From Lachancea mirantina (Eukaryota > Ascomycota > Saccharomycetes > Saccharomycetales > Saccharomycetaceae), in assembly GCA_900074745.1 (NCBI GenBank), contig LT598464.1:186001-250000 (forward strand): a stretch of DNA of 64,000 nt, given 5' to 3'. The notes under the pieces were generated by a model. The model did no database searches. It saw only the letters and a program-made list of their open reading frames with translations, and was not told the DNA's origin. Shown piece after piece: positions 19,118 to 28,825 of this stretch (positions are counted from its first letter, which is position 1; every line of letters starts with the position of its first letter). A program made the position numbers and the translations under genes.

Positions 19118-19918
19118 ATGGTTCCCACGAAGAAGATCATTCGCAAAAAACAAGCGGTGAAAAGGGACCCGCTCAAGGCCCAGCGCCTCGCGTGGTCCGT
19201 CGGCCACATCATCACGCTCGTGTGCACCGCCATCTACAGCATGTTCTACTTCTACGACACCCTCACCATGTACCGGTACCGCTCCTGGAAGACCCTGTTT
19301 CTGATCGCGCGGCCGCCGCCGCGCGATCGCGTTGGCTGGCTGCGATGGCTATGGCAGCTGTCGCCGCAATTGAGCTACCGCAGCGCGCTTCTGGGCGTGC
19401 TGGCTTCGTACTCGGTCAGCAATTTCCTCGAATGGAGCCAGGTGAACCCCTCCTGGTACGACCTTTTGGGCCAAGAGAACTTCCAAGGCATCCTGATGGC
19501 CGCGTTGTTTCTGCTCAGTCGCGCGTCTCTTTTCAAGTTGCTGCCCTTTGCGCTCAATTCGTTTCTGCAGATCACCACCAAAGCTAGCGAACCCAGCGAC
19601 AACCTGCCCGCCAGAACGCATACGCTTTTGCACGTGATCGCTTACTCGGAGCTCGTGGTCGCTGCGATTTTGCTTCTCGACACCCTCACTTTCAAAGACG
19701 GCACTTCGGGATTCGTGCTCGCGCTGTATATGGGCGTCTATTGGCTCCGCATCAACTTCTCGCCCTACGCGCAAACGACGGTGCTGCGCTTGTTGCTCAA
19801 GCTCGACAAAAAGGTTCCTCCCAAGTTCAAGAGCGAATGGGACCAGGTCAAGCAGTTCATCTACATGCGCATGGAGGAAAGTAGAAACACGCGACAAGCA
19901 ATGCAGCGCAGATTCTAG
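19118..19918 (+). CDS. TMEM33/Pom33-like membrane protein (YGR026W position)
   Basis: A 266-residue multi-pass membrane protein. After a basic N-terminus, hydrophobic segments appear near residues 28-48, 85-105, 125-150, 175-195 and 200-220. NENFQ-type LLGQENFQGILMA, then an LLPFALNSFLQ stretch, and a basic C-terminus resemble the TMEM33/Pom33 family, whose yeast members Pom33 and Per33 shape the ER and nuclear pores. By position, next to RPS25, it corresponds to S. cerevisiae YGR026W, a membrane protein of unknown role. I cannot decide between those readings without alignment. The ATG at 19118 is the first in frame. Codons end mostly in G or C, unlike genes farther right. Confidence 0.65.
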   Translation: MVPTKKIIRKKQAVKRDPLKAQRLAWSVGHIITLVCTAIYSMFYFYDTLTMYRYRSWKTLFLIARPPPRDRVGWLRWLWQLSPQLSYRSALLGVLASYSVSNFLEWSQVNPSWYDLLGQENFQGILMAALFLLSRASLFKLLPFALNSFLQITTKASEPSDNLPARTHTLLHVIAYSELVVAAILLLDTLTFKDGTSGFVLALYMGVYWLRINFSPYAQTTVLRLLLKLDKKVPPKFKSEWDQVKQFIYMRMEESRNTRQAMQRRF

Positions 19919-20790
19919 TTCGTTACTCACGAAATACTATTTTACTAAACGTCCATCTTTGTAGAGAACAACTGCTCACGACTCTTACGACGTCTACGTT
20001 TGCGTGAAGTAGAGACCTAATTTGCTGATCAGATGTAATTGAGCTTTGGTAATATTGGTTATCTTCCTCCTTGGTTCAGAAGCAGAACTGAAATTTATTT
20101 TTATCATCATGCAAATTGAAGCCCTCGGATCTACGAGTTTGGTACTGGTACTCCCACAGCGCTGATAATGAACTGATATTTTCTGAGGGTCAGATGGTGA
20201 TGCATGTTTAAATCCGCGGCACATATTTCAAAGAAATCATCGCCGGATTGAAGGACAGTGGAATGTCATTCATCATTTTGAAAAAATCCGGTTTATTATT
20301 CAGCTGCTGATCCATGTTCTCATGGACTCAGGGTCAATGTATGCTGCAACGTCTTGCGCAGATCTTATGCTCGATTTCTAGGTCATAAACGAAGAATTCC
20401 TAAATAACAATAAAGTCCTGCATGTACACCTCAGACTAAAATGATTGCTTTTATAATCATGCAAAAATCAAGCCAATCTAACGTGTCGTTGGCAACTCAT
20501 TGACCTGGTGGACTATGCAAATGCCGCACATGTTCGTAAACACAAATGACTTTCTTCTCCTATACTCTTGGCCGATGTTGCGTGGTGATACTTTTCGTAG
20601 CTTTTATATAGGCATTTTTTCCAAAATTTTTCTTCATCGCGAATACCGTGGAAATGACGGTTAGGGCTCAGAAACGGATCAACTGGCAACTGACCAAGTT
20701 GAATACCCGTTCTGACACTAGAATTCTGAAGCTGAATGTACATTTTGCACAATAAAAACCTAGCTAGGACAACTATTTAAACTATTGCAT
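19919..20790. other. Intergenic between convergent TMEM33-like gene and RPS25
   Basis: 872 bp of AT-rich DNA with no convincing ORF, tRNA or repeat. Two small minus-strand frames (76 and 79 codons) show no family features. Confidence 0.45.
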
Positions 20791-21117
20791 TTATTCGGAG
20801 GCAGTGGCTCTGGTGTAGATAGCTTGCTTAGAGTGCTTGGAAACTGGGGAAATGATGCCATCGTTTTCCAATTGTCTCAAAGCGATTCTAGCCAAAGAAC
20901 CACCGATCTTTAGTCTGTCCACTAGAACAGAGACGGAAACGTATCTGTAGGTTGGGACCTCCTTCATGATTCTGTCGTACTTCTCTTGGTCCAAGACGAC
21001 AGCGTGCTTAGCCTTGTCCTTGTGGGACTTCTTAGACCACTTCTTCTTGGACTTCTTACCACCAGCCATGGCGGCGGCGGCTTTAGCGGCCTTCGACAAT
21101 TGCTGCTTTGGAGGCAT
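20791..21117 (-). CDS. RPS25: Small subunit ribosomal protein eS25
   Basis: A 108-residue eS25, the exact length of the yeast protein. It sits in the 40S head near the mRNA exit and E site and is needed for some IRES and read-through events. A Lys/Ala-rich N-terminal tail is followed by the winged-helix part (about residues 42-103) with [16 protein letters not shown] and [12 protein letters not shown]. Codon bias is strong. The coding sequence is intact; a canonical intron appears to end 5 nt before the ATG at 21117. In S. cerevisiae the gene is duplicated (YGR027C and YLR333C); here it is single, beside NUP2 as on the YLR side. Confidence 0.97.
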   Translation of the reverse strand: MPPKQQLSKAAKAAAAMAGGKKSKKKWSKKSHKDKAKHAVVLDQEKYDRIMKEVPTYRYVSVSVLVDRLKIGGSLARIALRQLENDGIISPVSKHSKQAIYTRATASE

Positions 21118-21122
21118 TTCGA

Positions 21123-21448
21123 CTAAGATAATTGGTTAGTAAATTGGTTCAACAGTCTGCGACGAAGGATGGAAGATGAAGAGATTGTGCGAATGGTGCG
21201 CAGTTCGCCAAAGAGTACTCAAAAGGTTAGATTTTGATATCGAAGTCCACGCACGAATCACAACAAAAAACATCTTTAGGCAATGTAGCAGAGCCCATTT
21301 TGATCAAATTGATTCCGCTAATCTAGCCTTTAGCTCATTAAGTCCACTAAAACTATCCCGTAACGCTCCATCTCTTTCTCTATTACATCTCCAATCTCGC
21401 TATCGCTCCAAGTCCCACATTCAAGGCCCTAGGGGTCACCTCACATAC
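21123..21448 (-). other. RPS25: Candidate 5'-leader intron of RPS25, 326 nt
   Basis: Minus-strand donor GTATGT (21448-21443), branch TACTAAC (21141-21135) and acceptor TAG (21125-21123), 13 nt past the branch A. The acceptor is followed by five leader bases and the ATG. The arrangement copies that of RPS8. Confidence 0.8.
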
Positions 21449-21530
21449 TCTATTACTCCGATGCTGGTTTACGCCAAATTCAAACTCTTAGCAACTTCTA
21501 CAGGTTCTTAAAGAGTATATTATCTGAAGG

Positions 21531-21730
21531 TGGTACCAGAGGCTTCCGACATGGAGACCGCGTTGGTCGCCCCAACGGTGCCACGAAGGAAACTCGTCGA
21601 ACCCAGGCCCACGCGCGGTAGGGACACTGCACGGGAGGCGAATGCAGCCTTGGGGTCTTGCCCACTAGGGCGCGGTCCCGGCTGCAGGCCGGGTGGCCGT
21701 GTCGTTCTAGGGACTCTCGAAACACTTTCA
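21531..21730. promoter_or_regulatory. GC-rich structured island upstream of RPS25
   Basis: About 200 bp of GC-rich DNA with clear inverted repeats: 21531-21537 with 21577-21583, inner 21562-21566 with 21572-21576, and a six-pair hairpin 21677-21682 with 21688-21693. It shares ACCGTTGGGG (minus strand, 21579-21570) with the RPS8 island and GGAAGCCTC (minus strand, 21547-21539) with the RPL26 island. It lies between the Rap1 pair and the leader donor. Promoter element or ncRNA; undecided. Confidence 0.55.
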
Positions 21731-21750
21731 GTCCAGCGTAGCAATCAACC

Positions 21751-21788
21751 GCACATGGGTTCATCGCATTTCCGAGTGTCTGGGTTTA
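21751..21788. promoter_or_regulatory. Paired Rap1 sites of RPS25
   Basis: Two minus-orientation Rap1-like sites: GCACATGGGTTC at 21751-21762 and GTGTCTGGGTTTA at 21776-21788. Their distance to the gene is like that at RPS8. Confidence 0.6.
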
Positions 21789-22057
21789 CACAAATAACTT
21801 TTTACAATGTACTGATGTATAGCAGTCAAACATAAATTTACTCGTCTCATAGGACGCAAAAAGTGTGCTTCACTACATATCAAGAAGCGGGCACGCGAGT
21901 CAAATGCTATGAGTAAGAGTACGCCAAACGTCAATTGAGATTCCGTACCAAAGGCGAGGTCGAAACAACTTTCCCTGGGCTAAGCGACATATTATATTGA
22001 CACACGTTCTTAGCCACACCTATTGGTGGACGTGCTATATCTGATACGTAACCATTT

Positions 22058-22129
22058 TCCGATATAGTGTAACGGCTATCACATCACGCTTTCACCGTGG
22101 AGACCGGGGTTCGACTCCCCGTATCGGAG
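22058..22129 (+). tRNA. tRNA-Glu (anticodon UUC)
   Basis: A 72-nt cloverleaf with acceptor arms TCCGATA and TATCGGA, discriminator G, D-arm A box TAGTGTAACGG, anticodon loop CTTTCAC giving TTC, and T-arm GGTTCGACTCC as B box. It has no intron. A T-rich Pol III terminator follows at once. The flanks show no LTR remains. Confidence 0.97.
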
Positions 22130-22296
22130 TTTATTTTTGTACTTCGAAGATTTTTCATCCTTTTGTACGGGGTATTGTTTAACAGTTTGGGAATATCTCA
22201 TAATTAAAACAAATTGAACTGATCAAGACCCAAGATCGAGTATATACCAAGGTAGTTTGTAATAGGCTAAGCATCCCATTGGGATCAATTCAAATT

Positions 22297-24426
22297 ATGG
22301 CCAAAAGAATAGCCGATGCGCAAATTACGCGAGAAAACTTCCGGGAAGATTCCGACGGTGAAGAGAACGGGAATAGCACAGTCAATTTCAAGAAGGCATC
22401 GGAAGATGTGATGCGCAAGAGAAAGATCGCACAGCCCAGAAAAAAGCATATGTCGTTTCAAAGCAATTATAATGAGTCTTCGATGGCCAATGCGTTTTCG
22501 CTTGGCAAGAAAACTGCAGAAACCAAAGAACAGGGCGCACCTTCGTCGGTCTCAAGTGGTGAATCCGTACCAAACTTCAACACGAAGTTGAATGCGCTCA
22601 ACCTGCAATTCAGAGACAAAGTAAACGAGTTTATTACAAGTAATCCGGTGGTGGATCTGTCATCTGTGCTGGATAAATACAAGGCGTATTTGGATAAAAT
22701 TCATGACGACAACGTAAAAACGTTTGCTTCTGCACCAAAGGAAAAAGTGCCAAAAAACCAAGAACCTGTAGCCAGCAGCACCGCGGGTGCTAAAAATGAC
22801 AAGGGACCCACCTTCACGCTCACCGAACAGCCCAAGACAAGTTCTCCTGTCTTCACGTTTGGTCAACAAAAGAAGAGACAAGCTGCCTTGAGCGATAGCG
22901 AAGATGAGGTCGAGATAAAGGGACCCTCTTTCACTTTTACTGGAAATGATCCAAAGGCCAAAAGTCCCTTTACTTTCAAGCCTGCAAGTGAAAAATCACC
23001 CGCATTCGGATCGAGACCTTCTCAAGCGGAATCGAAATCGGTCTCGGAAACTAAGCCCGAAGTTGTTGGTCAAGAGAAGGAGCCTGCATTCAATTTTGTC
23101 TCTAATTCGCTCAAGTTCGGCCAGACTCCCGCGAATGCGAATGCGAATGCGAGTGTGGATGTGAATGCAGCTCAGCAGGCAAATACAGCACCCTCTTCCA
23201 GCTTTTCCTTTGCTTTTGGAAAGCCAGCCGAATCTGCTGCCAAACCTTCCTTTTCATTCGGAACCGCTACTTCAGCGCCAACTGAGACAAAATCTATGGG
23301 CGACGCGACGAGCACCTCTGGTATTAAAACATTCAACGATGACCAGAGCAAGGCTCAGATTACCACTGATTTTAAAGCAAGCTCAGGATCTCAAAAGGAG
23401 CCTCAAATCAATGATGAAGCGGGGGCTAGAGCACCTACGTCTCTCTTCGGCGTGTCCACACCATCGGCTTCAAGCTCGGAAAAGAAGCCGGCATTTTCCT
23501 TTGGTTCAACAACCTCCACATTCGGTAAAGATAATTCCAGAACGTCTGCTCCAGCAGCGACCCCATCTTTCACATTTGGCAAGTCTTCTGAAACTTCCTC
23601 GTCCAATAAAGAGGCCAAGCCTGACACAGCTAGTGTTGTCCCAAAACCCTCTTTCAGTTTTGGAAAATCCACTTCAACTAATGATTCGAATGGCACCACA
23701 TCGAGCAAGGGTTTCACAGTTGGTGTTACCTCGCGAGAATCAAACCAAAAGGCGGGAAGTATAGCTTCAGCGGGTGCCGCCAAGCCTGCCTTCACTTTTG
23801 GAACAACTTCTCAAGAGTCTTTGCCGTCTAAACCTGCCTTTTCTTTCGGAAACTCAAGCGCCCCATCTGTGCCAAGCTTCAATTTCGGAACTAAAAATGA
23901 CACGAGCGAGACATCTACAGGCAACTTTAAGTTCTCTTTACCATTTTCACCTGAGAAAGCTGCCCAGAAAAAGCCAGATGCCGAGGAGCCTAAACAGGAA
24001 GAACAAGTCCGGGGCAGCCCAGAGTCAGAAGATGAGAACGAGTCTTCTGTGGCTACAAGCATGACGAATGGAGAAGAAAATGAAGAGGTACTATTTTCGC
24101 AACGCGCCAAACTGATGACGCTCAATCCAGAAACGAAAGGTTATGACTCGAAAGGTGTGGGAGAGCTCAAAGTTCTACGTGACAAAGAAGATAAGTCAAA
24201 CGTAAGGATATTGTGCCGGTCGGATGGGATGGGCCATATTCTGCTAAATACAAAGCTGGTAAAAACTTTTAAATATGTTTCAGCAGATGAAACGAAAGAG
24301 AATTTCGTCAAGTGCCCAGTGGTTAATTCTGACGGAAAACTTCAGACATATATCGTCAGAGTCAAGCAAAAAGCGGATGGCAGGCAGCTGTGTAAATCTA
24401 TTGCTGATGCGCAGAACTCTATGTAA
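22297..24426 (+). CDS. NUP2: Nup2, mobile nuclear-basket nucleoporin
   Basis: A 709-residue Nup2 (yeast 720 aa), a mobile nucleoporin that binds Kap60 and Gsp1-GTP and helps release import cargo and recycle importin alpha. It starts MAKRIADAQITRENF; the ATG at 22297 is chosen over an upstream TTG. The N-terminal Kap60-binding region has a basic cluster (RKKHMSF). The centre (about residues 170-570) holds FxFG repeats such as PTFTL, VFTFG, PSFSFG and PAFTFG in Ser/Thr/Lys-rich linkers. The Ran-binding domain covers about residues 590-705, with LFSQRAKLM and RILCRSDGMGHILLN. A short GCGAAT repeat encodes an Asn-Ala run near 23133. NUP2 converges on SGD1, as YLR335W and YLR336C do. Confidence 0.95.
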   Translation: MAKRIADAQITRENFREDSDGEENGNSTVNFKKASEDVMRKRKIAQPRKKHMSFQSNYNESSMANAFSLGKKTAETKEQGAPSSVSSGESVPNFNTKLNALNLQFRDKVNEFITSNPVVDLSSVLDKYKAYLDKIHDDNVKTFASAPKEKVPKNQEPVASSTAGAKNDKGPTFTLTEQPKTSSPVFTFGQQKKRQAALSDSEDEVEIKGPSFTFTGNDPKAKSPFTFKPASEKSPAFGSRPSQAESKSVSETKPEVVGQEKEPAFNFVSNSLKFGQTPANANANASVDVNAAQQANTAPSSSFSFAFGKPAESAAKPSFSFGTATSAPTETKSMGDATSTSGIKTFNDDQSKAQITTDFKASSGSQKEPQINDEAGARAPTSLFGVSTPSASSSEKKPAFSFGSTTSTFGKDNSRTSAPAATPSFTFGKSSETSSSNKEAKPDTASVVPKPSFSFGKSTSTNDSNGTTSSKGFTVGVTSRESNQKAGSIASAGAAKPAFTFGTTSQESLPSKPAFSFGNSSAPSVPSFNFGTKNDTSETSTGNFKFSLPFSPEKAAQKKPDAEEPKQEEQVRGSPESEDENESSVATSMTNGEENEEVLFSQRAKLMTLNPETKGYDSKGVGELKVLRDKEDKSNVRILCRSDGMGHILLNTKLVKTFKYVSADETKENFVKCPVVNSDGKLQTYIVRVKQKADGRQLCKSIADAQNSM

Positions 24427-24480
24427 ACTATATAGTGAGACATTACATTATATACCATCATCTGTTAAAAATAATGCATT

Positions 24481-27339
24481 TTAGTACTCAGTAACGCCGA
24501 GCTCTTCATTTAAAAGACGTTGAAAATTTCCCAAGGCCCATTCAATACGCAGCGTTTCTCGCTGCTGCATTTTGTCAGACTTACCTGTAGAAAGATATTT
24601 TTCGTAGTGCAGATTATCCTTTAAAAACCATTTTAAAGCTTTGAGAATAACTGTCCGATTCTCTTGCCTAATTCCATTGCTTATGGATCGGTACATCATA
24701 TCATTATTGAAAGTGACTTTTTTAGCTGCACCCTTCCCAGTCTTGATTTCGCTTCTTTTAGCTATACTCATGAAGTATTCAAAGAAAAGCACTTCGATAA
24801 ACAGTAAACCGTCACTATTCAAACCACCCATAATGGGCACATGCTTCAGTAGATCAAGCTTTAATGTAGAATCGGCTAAGAGTCCTCCAAATAATCTGGC
24901 CAAATTTGAATATTTTCTCAATCGCATGTCTTCATCCTCAATTTCATTGTCGCTGTCGTCAGTTTCGCTATCGGAGACGTCCTTGGCCTCTAACTTCTTC
25001 ACAACATTCCAAAATGCGAATTGGAAAGCCTTCAATACGTGATGGTTGTTCTCACAAAGTTTTGAGCTCAGTAGCGTGTAATAAGGATTGAAACCTCTAG
25101 ATCTACTTTCGGCAGACAGACAATGGATAATGACCTTAGGTATTTCTGCGCTTTGCCTGTTTTTTAGGTTCAACTTTTCTATCATTGTGAAGGCATCCAT
25201 GAAGTCTTGTGCTGACATCACACTTACAAAGACAGCACGCCGGACATCGGTGTTCATTCGATGCTGCCTTGCAATTGTATCCCAGTCGGGGAGCTCTTCT
25301 AATAAAGTATCATTTATGACAAGGCCGTCACCACGGTTTTTATGTCTTGATCCCGTCTCTTCTTTACCAGTTTTGATATCGAAAGCGGAATTCATATTGC
25401 CTTTCCATGACGCTCCTACGAGCCACCATTTTCCTCTTGAATCAACGTTCTTGATGTCATCTAATGAAACCTGAATGGGCTCGGTGGAAGAAGCAGAACT
25501 CGATTTGGTTAAGGGCTGAATCGCCTTCTTGACATCGTTATGGCTGAGGGCCTGAATAGAAGGTTTCAGTCTGTTATTCTTAAGATCGGACATCGTCTCA
25601 AGCAAAAACTCCATCCTTAACGAGTGCTTTGTTCCACTTACATTCTGAAGCAATTCGGTCATGATCTCCTTCAAAGCGGCTGGATCATCGCCACGTATCA
25701 GTTGACCCGATACAGACACAATCCTCAAAAGAAGATCGATGGAGAATTCATTGGGATTCTTTATGAGCATCCTTACAACGTCATAGACAAGCACGCTTGA
25801 GATTAAACCGAGGTTGTAACAATAAGCCAAGAGTGTCACGAGATTACGGCACTCTTTCGAGAAAACGACTGGTTCTACATCTGATTCCTCGCGAGCCTTT
25901 CTAGCAGCTTCAAATGCCCGTTCCTGGATTTGGAATCGTTCAAGGAGCTTCTCAATGAAGTACTGAATGAATGAAGCACCCAGTTCGTTTCCTCGCAATT
26001 TCCAAAGTGAAAAGATGGTGGCTGCGTAGGTTAAAATGAATCCGTCTAGCAATTTGTTCCTCGATGCTATGATTTCGACGACTTGCTTGATCAATTGCTC
26101 GGTGACGTACTGCCTTGGATGCTGGCCGTAAAGATCATTAAGCGCAGAGATAATAGGAATTAGGTTCGTTTCGGACAACTTGTTCAAAGATGATTTTATC
26201 TTCCTTTTGATTGCCGCAACTTCCGCAGATTCTCCATCACTGGTATCTTTCTTGCGCATCGATAAGGAAACGTAAACGTTGGCTCCGGAAGTCGGTGCGA
26301 CATATGGGTTTTCTTTCTCTCTCGGCACGCCATTTGTTTCTTCTTCTTCGTCGTCATCTGACCCTTCCAACTCTCGCAGTTGATTCCATTCCTCCTCATT
26401 GAGATCGTTGTCGCTAAACTCGTCAAAGTCGCCAGACGAAAGTTCGTCGTCTTCAGAATATGGGTTTGCCCCATGATCCTCATCAGCATCATCTTCTTCG
26501 CTTTCCGAAGCAGACACTTGGTTTGGACCAAAAGACGACTCCTCTCCATAGTTTTGAAAATATGGCAAGTCTTCTAAAAGACCACCAATAACGTCAAAAT
26601 CGTCGGTTGCAGTTAATTTTTGATGTTTGCCCTTAAGACCCAATTTTTTCGCATAGTAATTCATTTCCTCTTCTTCTCGCTTAGCTTGTGCCCTTTCGTA
26701 TGGTGTCAAAACAGGATCTGACGATGCTTTCTTGGTCTTTTCTTTATGGTTCTTTTTGTCTTTTACATTTTTTAGCGCAGCAATCGTCTCTTCCACTGTC
26801 ATCACCTCTTCCTCACTCTCAACACTCTTATCACTGTAATCAGCGTTAGGCTCTGCTTCTTTGGAGGGTTTTGTTTGTTTCTTGTCTTTCATGGCAGCGA
26901 GCGCCTTCATCGTCTCTTCCATAGACATCTCATCCTCCTCGTCACCAACTTCCCCAATGTCGCTAATGGCGCCAATGCTAGATCCATCACTATTCTGGAG
27001 CTCTTGTTCTGAGTTAATATCACTAAAACCTTCAAAGACTTCTCTGTCGCTGTCGTTCTCGTCCTTGTCGTCTTCGTCTTCGTTGTCGTTTTCAACACTC
27101 TCCTGACCAATATCTTTGTCTTTAGCCATAACATTTCGTACAGAATTAACCTTATCTCTGCGATTCGCATTCTTATGTTGTCGTTTGGCTGCACGTTCCT
27201 GTTTCCGTCTCTCTTTCCGACCCAACTGCGTTTTTCTTTTCCGTCCACCTCCTTCGAATCTAGAAGTATCATCAAAGTCATGTTCATTCACCTCATCCAA
27301 AATCTGACCAGGAATTCTAATTTGATGCTTTTTAACCAT
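24481..27339 (-). CDS. SGD1: Sgd1, nucleolar MIF4G/MA3 protein
   Basis: A 952-residue orthologue of Sgd1 (899 aa), an essential nucleolar protein related to human NOM1 that is needed for 18S rRNA processing. The N-terminus is highly basic (RKRKTQLGRKERRKQERAA), then come long Asp/Glu/Ser-rich tracts (about residues 75-345). A MIF4G domain follows at about residues 375-600 and an MA3 domain at about 695-815 (RRAVFVSVMSAQDFMDAF). The C-terminal part has conserved LLKHVPIMGGLNSDGLLF. The start is the ATG at 27339. It is divergent from MSP1. Confidence 0.93.
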   Translation of the reverse strand: MVKKHQIRIPGQILDEVNEHDFDDTSRFEGGGRKRKTQLGRKERRKQERAAKRQHKNANRRDKVNSVRNVMAKDKDIGQESVENDNEDEDDKDENDSDREVFEGFSDINSEQELQNSDGSSIGAISDIGEVGDEEDEMSMEETMKALAAMKDKKQTKPSKEAEPNADYSDKSVESEEEVMTVEETIAALKNVKDKKNHKEKTKKASSDPVLTPYERAQAKREEEEMNYYAKKLGLKGKHQKLTATDDFDVIGGLLEDLPYFQNYGEESSFGPNQVSASESEEDDADEDHGANPYSEDDELSSGDFDEFSDNDLNEEEWNQLRELEGSDDDEEEETNGVPREKENPYVAPTSGANVYVSLSMRKKDTSDGESAEVAAIKRKIKSSLNKLSETNLIPIISALNDLYGQHPRQYVTEQLIKQVVEIIASRNKLLDGFILTYAATIFSLWKLRGNELGASFIQYFIEKLLERFQIQERAFEAARKAREESDVEPVVFSKECRNLVTLLAYCYNLGLISSVLVYDVVRMLIKNPNEFSIDLLLRIVSVSGQLIRGDDPAALKEIMTELLQNVSGTKHSLRMEFLLETMSDLKNNRLKPSIQALSHNDVKKAIQPLTKSSSASSTEPIQVSLDDIKNVDSRGKWWLVGASWKGNMNSAFDIKTGKEETGSRHKNRGDGLVINDTLLEELPDWDTIARQHRMNTDVRRAVFVSVMSAQDFMDAFTMIEKLNLKNRQSAEIPKVIIHCLSAESRSRGFNPYYTLLSSKLCENNHHVLKAFQFAFWNVVKKLEAKDVSDSETDDSDNEIEDEDMRLRKYSNLARLFGGLLADSTLKLDLLKHVPIMGGLNSDGLLFIEVLFFEYFMSIAKRSEIKTGKGAAKKVTFNNDMMYRSISNGIRQENRTVILKALKWFLKDNLHYEKYLSTGKSDKMQQRETLRIEWALGNFQRLLNEELGVTEY

Positions 27340-27523
27340 TACTATTGGGTCTTGTTCCGGTAAAAACCGCTTTAATTATATGCTTTTTGGCTTTTACTTT
27401 GAAGCTCATCTCATCTCATCTCTAAATTTTTCAAAGTTGATATTTAAGATATTAGGAAATGGACAACTCAAATATACAATACCAGTTTATTAGACTGTAA
27501 AGAGCCAAGAAAGTCGTGTAAAC

Positions 27524-28606
27524 ATGGCTCGTAGTTTCGACTTGAAGACCTTGACGGATGTTTCTATTCTCATAGGAACTGGTATCTCGCTTTATTACTT
27601 AGTGAACCGGCTTCTAACGGAGGCTGAAGGTGGACCTTTATCTGGAAGATCAAAGGAGTCTCGTCAGAAACAGTCGCAACAATGGACGCGATTAGTCGCT
27701 GCAAATCCGGGGCTTCAAAACGCTACCTTAAACTCGTATGAACGGAGTGTTTTGGCTTCGGTGGTGATGCCTCAGGATATCGACGTAAGTTTTGAAGATA
27801 TTGGGGGTTTGACAGAAATCATAGATGAATTGAGTGAGAGTGTGATTTATCCGTTGACAATGTCTGAAATTTACAGTTCTTACTCGCTGCTGACCGCCCC
27901 CAGAGGTGTTTTGCTGTACGGTCCACCAGGCTGTGGGAAAACTCTCATTGCTAAAGCGTTGGCACGCGAAGGTGGAGCCAACTTCATCTCGATTCGCATG
28001 TCTTCGATCATGGACAAATGGTATGGTGAGTCCAATAAGATCGTCGATGCTATTTTCTCGCTTGCCAACAAAATTCAGCCAGCCATCATTTTCATTGATG
28101 AAATCGACTCGTTTTTGCGAGAACGGTCTTCTGCAGACCACGAAGTGACTGCGATGTTGAAGGCCGAGTTTATGACGCTTTGGGACGGCCTCACGAGCAA
28201 TGGTCGCATCTTGGTACTTGGAGCCACGAATCGGATGTCAGACATCGATTCTGCGTTTCTAAGGAGATTGCCCAAACGATTCTCGATTCCTTTGCCCGCA
28301 GAACGTCAACGTCGCCAGATTTTGGAAGTGCTCTTGCAGGACTCACAGCTTGACGAGTCCGATTTTGATCTCGATCTCATTGTTTCTGCCACCCACGGCA
28401 AGTCGGGATCCGATTTAAAAGAACTATGTCGCGACGCAGCTTTGAATGCCGCCAGAGAGTACATCAGATTGAAAAGAAACCTCCCTACTTCCACTAACGA
28501 CGACGAAACTGCCACTTTGAGCATAAGGCCCCTGCAAACCAAAGATTTTTTGAAAAATCTCAAAATGAATGCAGACACACCTCTTGGCTCTGCCGCGTTG
28601 GATTAG
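27524..28606 (+). CDS. MSP1: Msp1, outer-membrane AAA extractase
   Basis: A 360-residue AAA ATPase (yeast 362 aa) that pulls mislocalised tail-anchored proteins from the mitochondrial and peroxisomal membranes. An N-terminal membrane segment (about residues 13-30, [16 protein letters not shown]) is followed by the ATPase core. Walker A is GPPGCGKT near residue 132, Walker B IIFIDEID near residue 190, and arginine fingers sit in FLRRLPKRF. The pore-loop KWYGE is present. The ATG at 27524 is first in frame. Its neighbour ERV1 follows, as YGR028W-YGR029W. Confidence 0.96.
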   Translation: MARSFDLKTLTDVSILIGTGISLYYLVNRLLTEAEGGPLSGRSKESRQKQSQQWTRLVAANPGLQNATLNSYERSVLASVVMPQDIDVSFEDIGGLTEIIDELSESVIYPLTMSEIYSSYSLLTAPRGVLLYGPPGCGKTLIAKALAREGGANFISIRMSSIMDKWYGESNKIVDAIFSLANKIQPAIIFIDEIDSFLRERSSADHEVTAMLKAEFMTLWDGLTSNGRILVLGATNRMSDIDSAFLRRLPKRFSIPLPAERQRRQILEVLLQDSQLDESDFDLDLIVSATHGKSGSDLKELCRDAALNAAREYIRLKRNLPTSTNDDETATLSIRPLQTKDFLKNLKMNADTPLGSAALD

Positions 28607-28825
28607 AGTTTCAATATGAACCGTGAGGATTTAGAAGTCAAAAATTCCCTGGAAATCACGCTCAGATGCCCGTCAAAGGACGAGGATGGACCCTTGGTGG
28701 TCTTGACCACGTGACTACTTAGTCATCATCGATATCCAGTTTTCATAGTAGATGAATTGATTGAAAGTTGAACAGGGCCTTTCCTCAAGAGATGCTACTG
28801 ATGCTCTGAAGGCCAGATTGATACG

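Noticed and set aside
21800-22057. Solo LTR near tRNA-Glu, a usual site of yeast retrotransposon insertion
   Set aside because: No TG...CA-ended repeat, target duplication or LTR-like composition seen.
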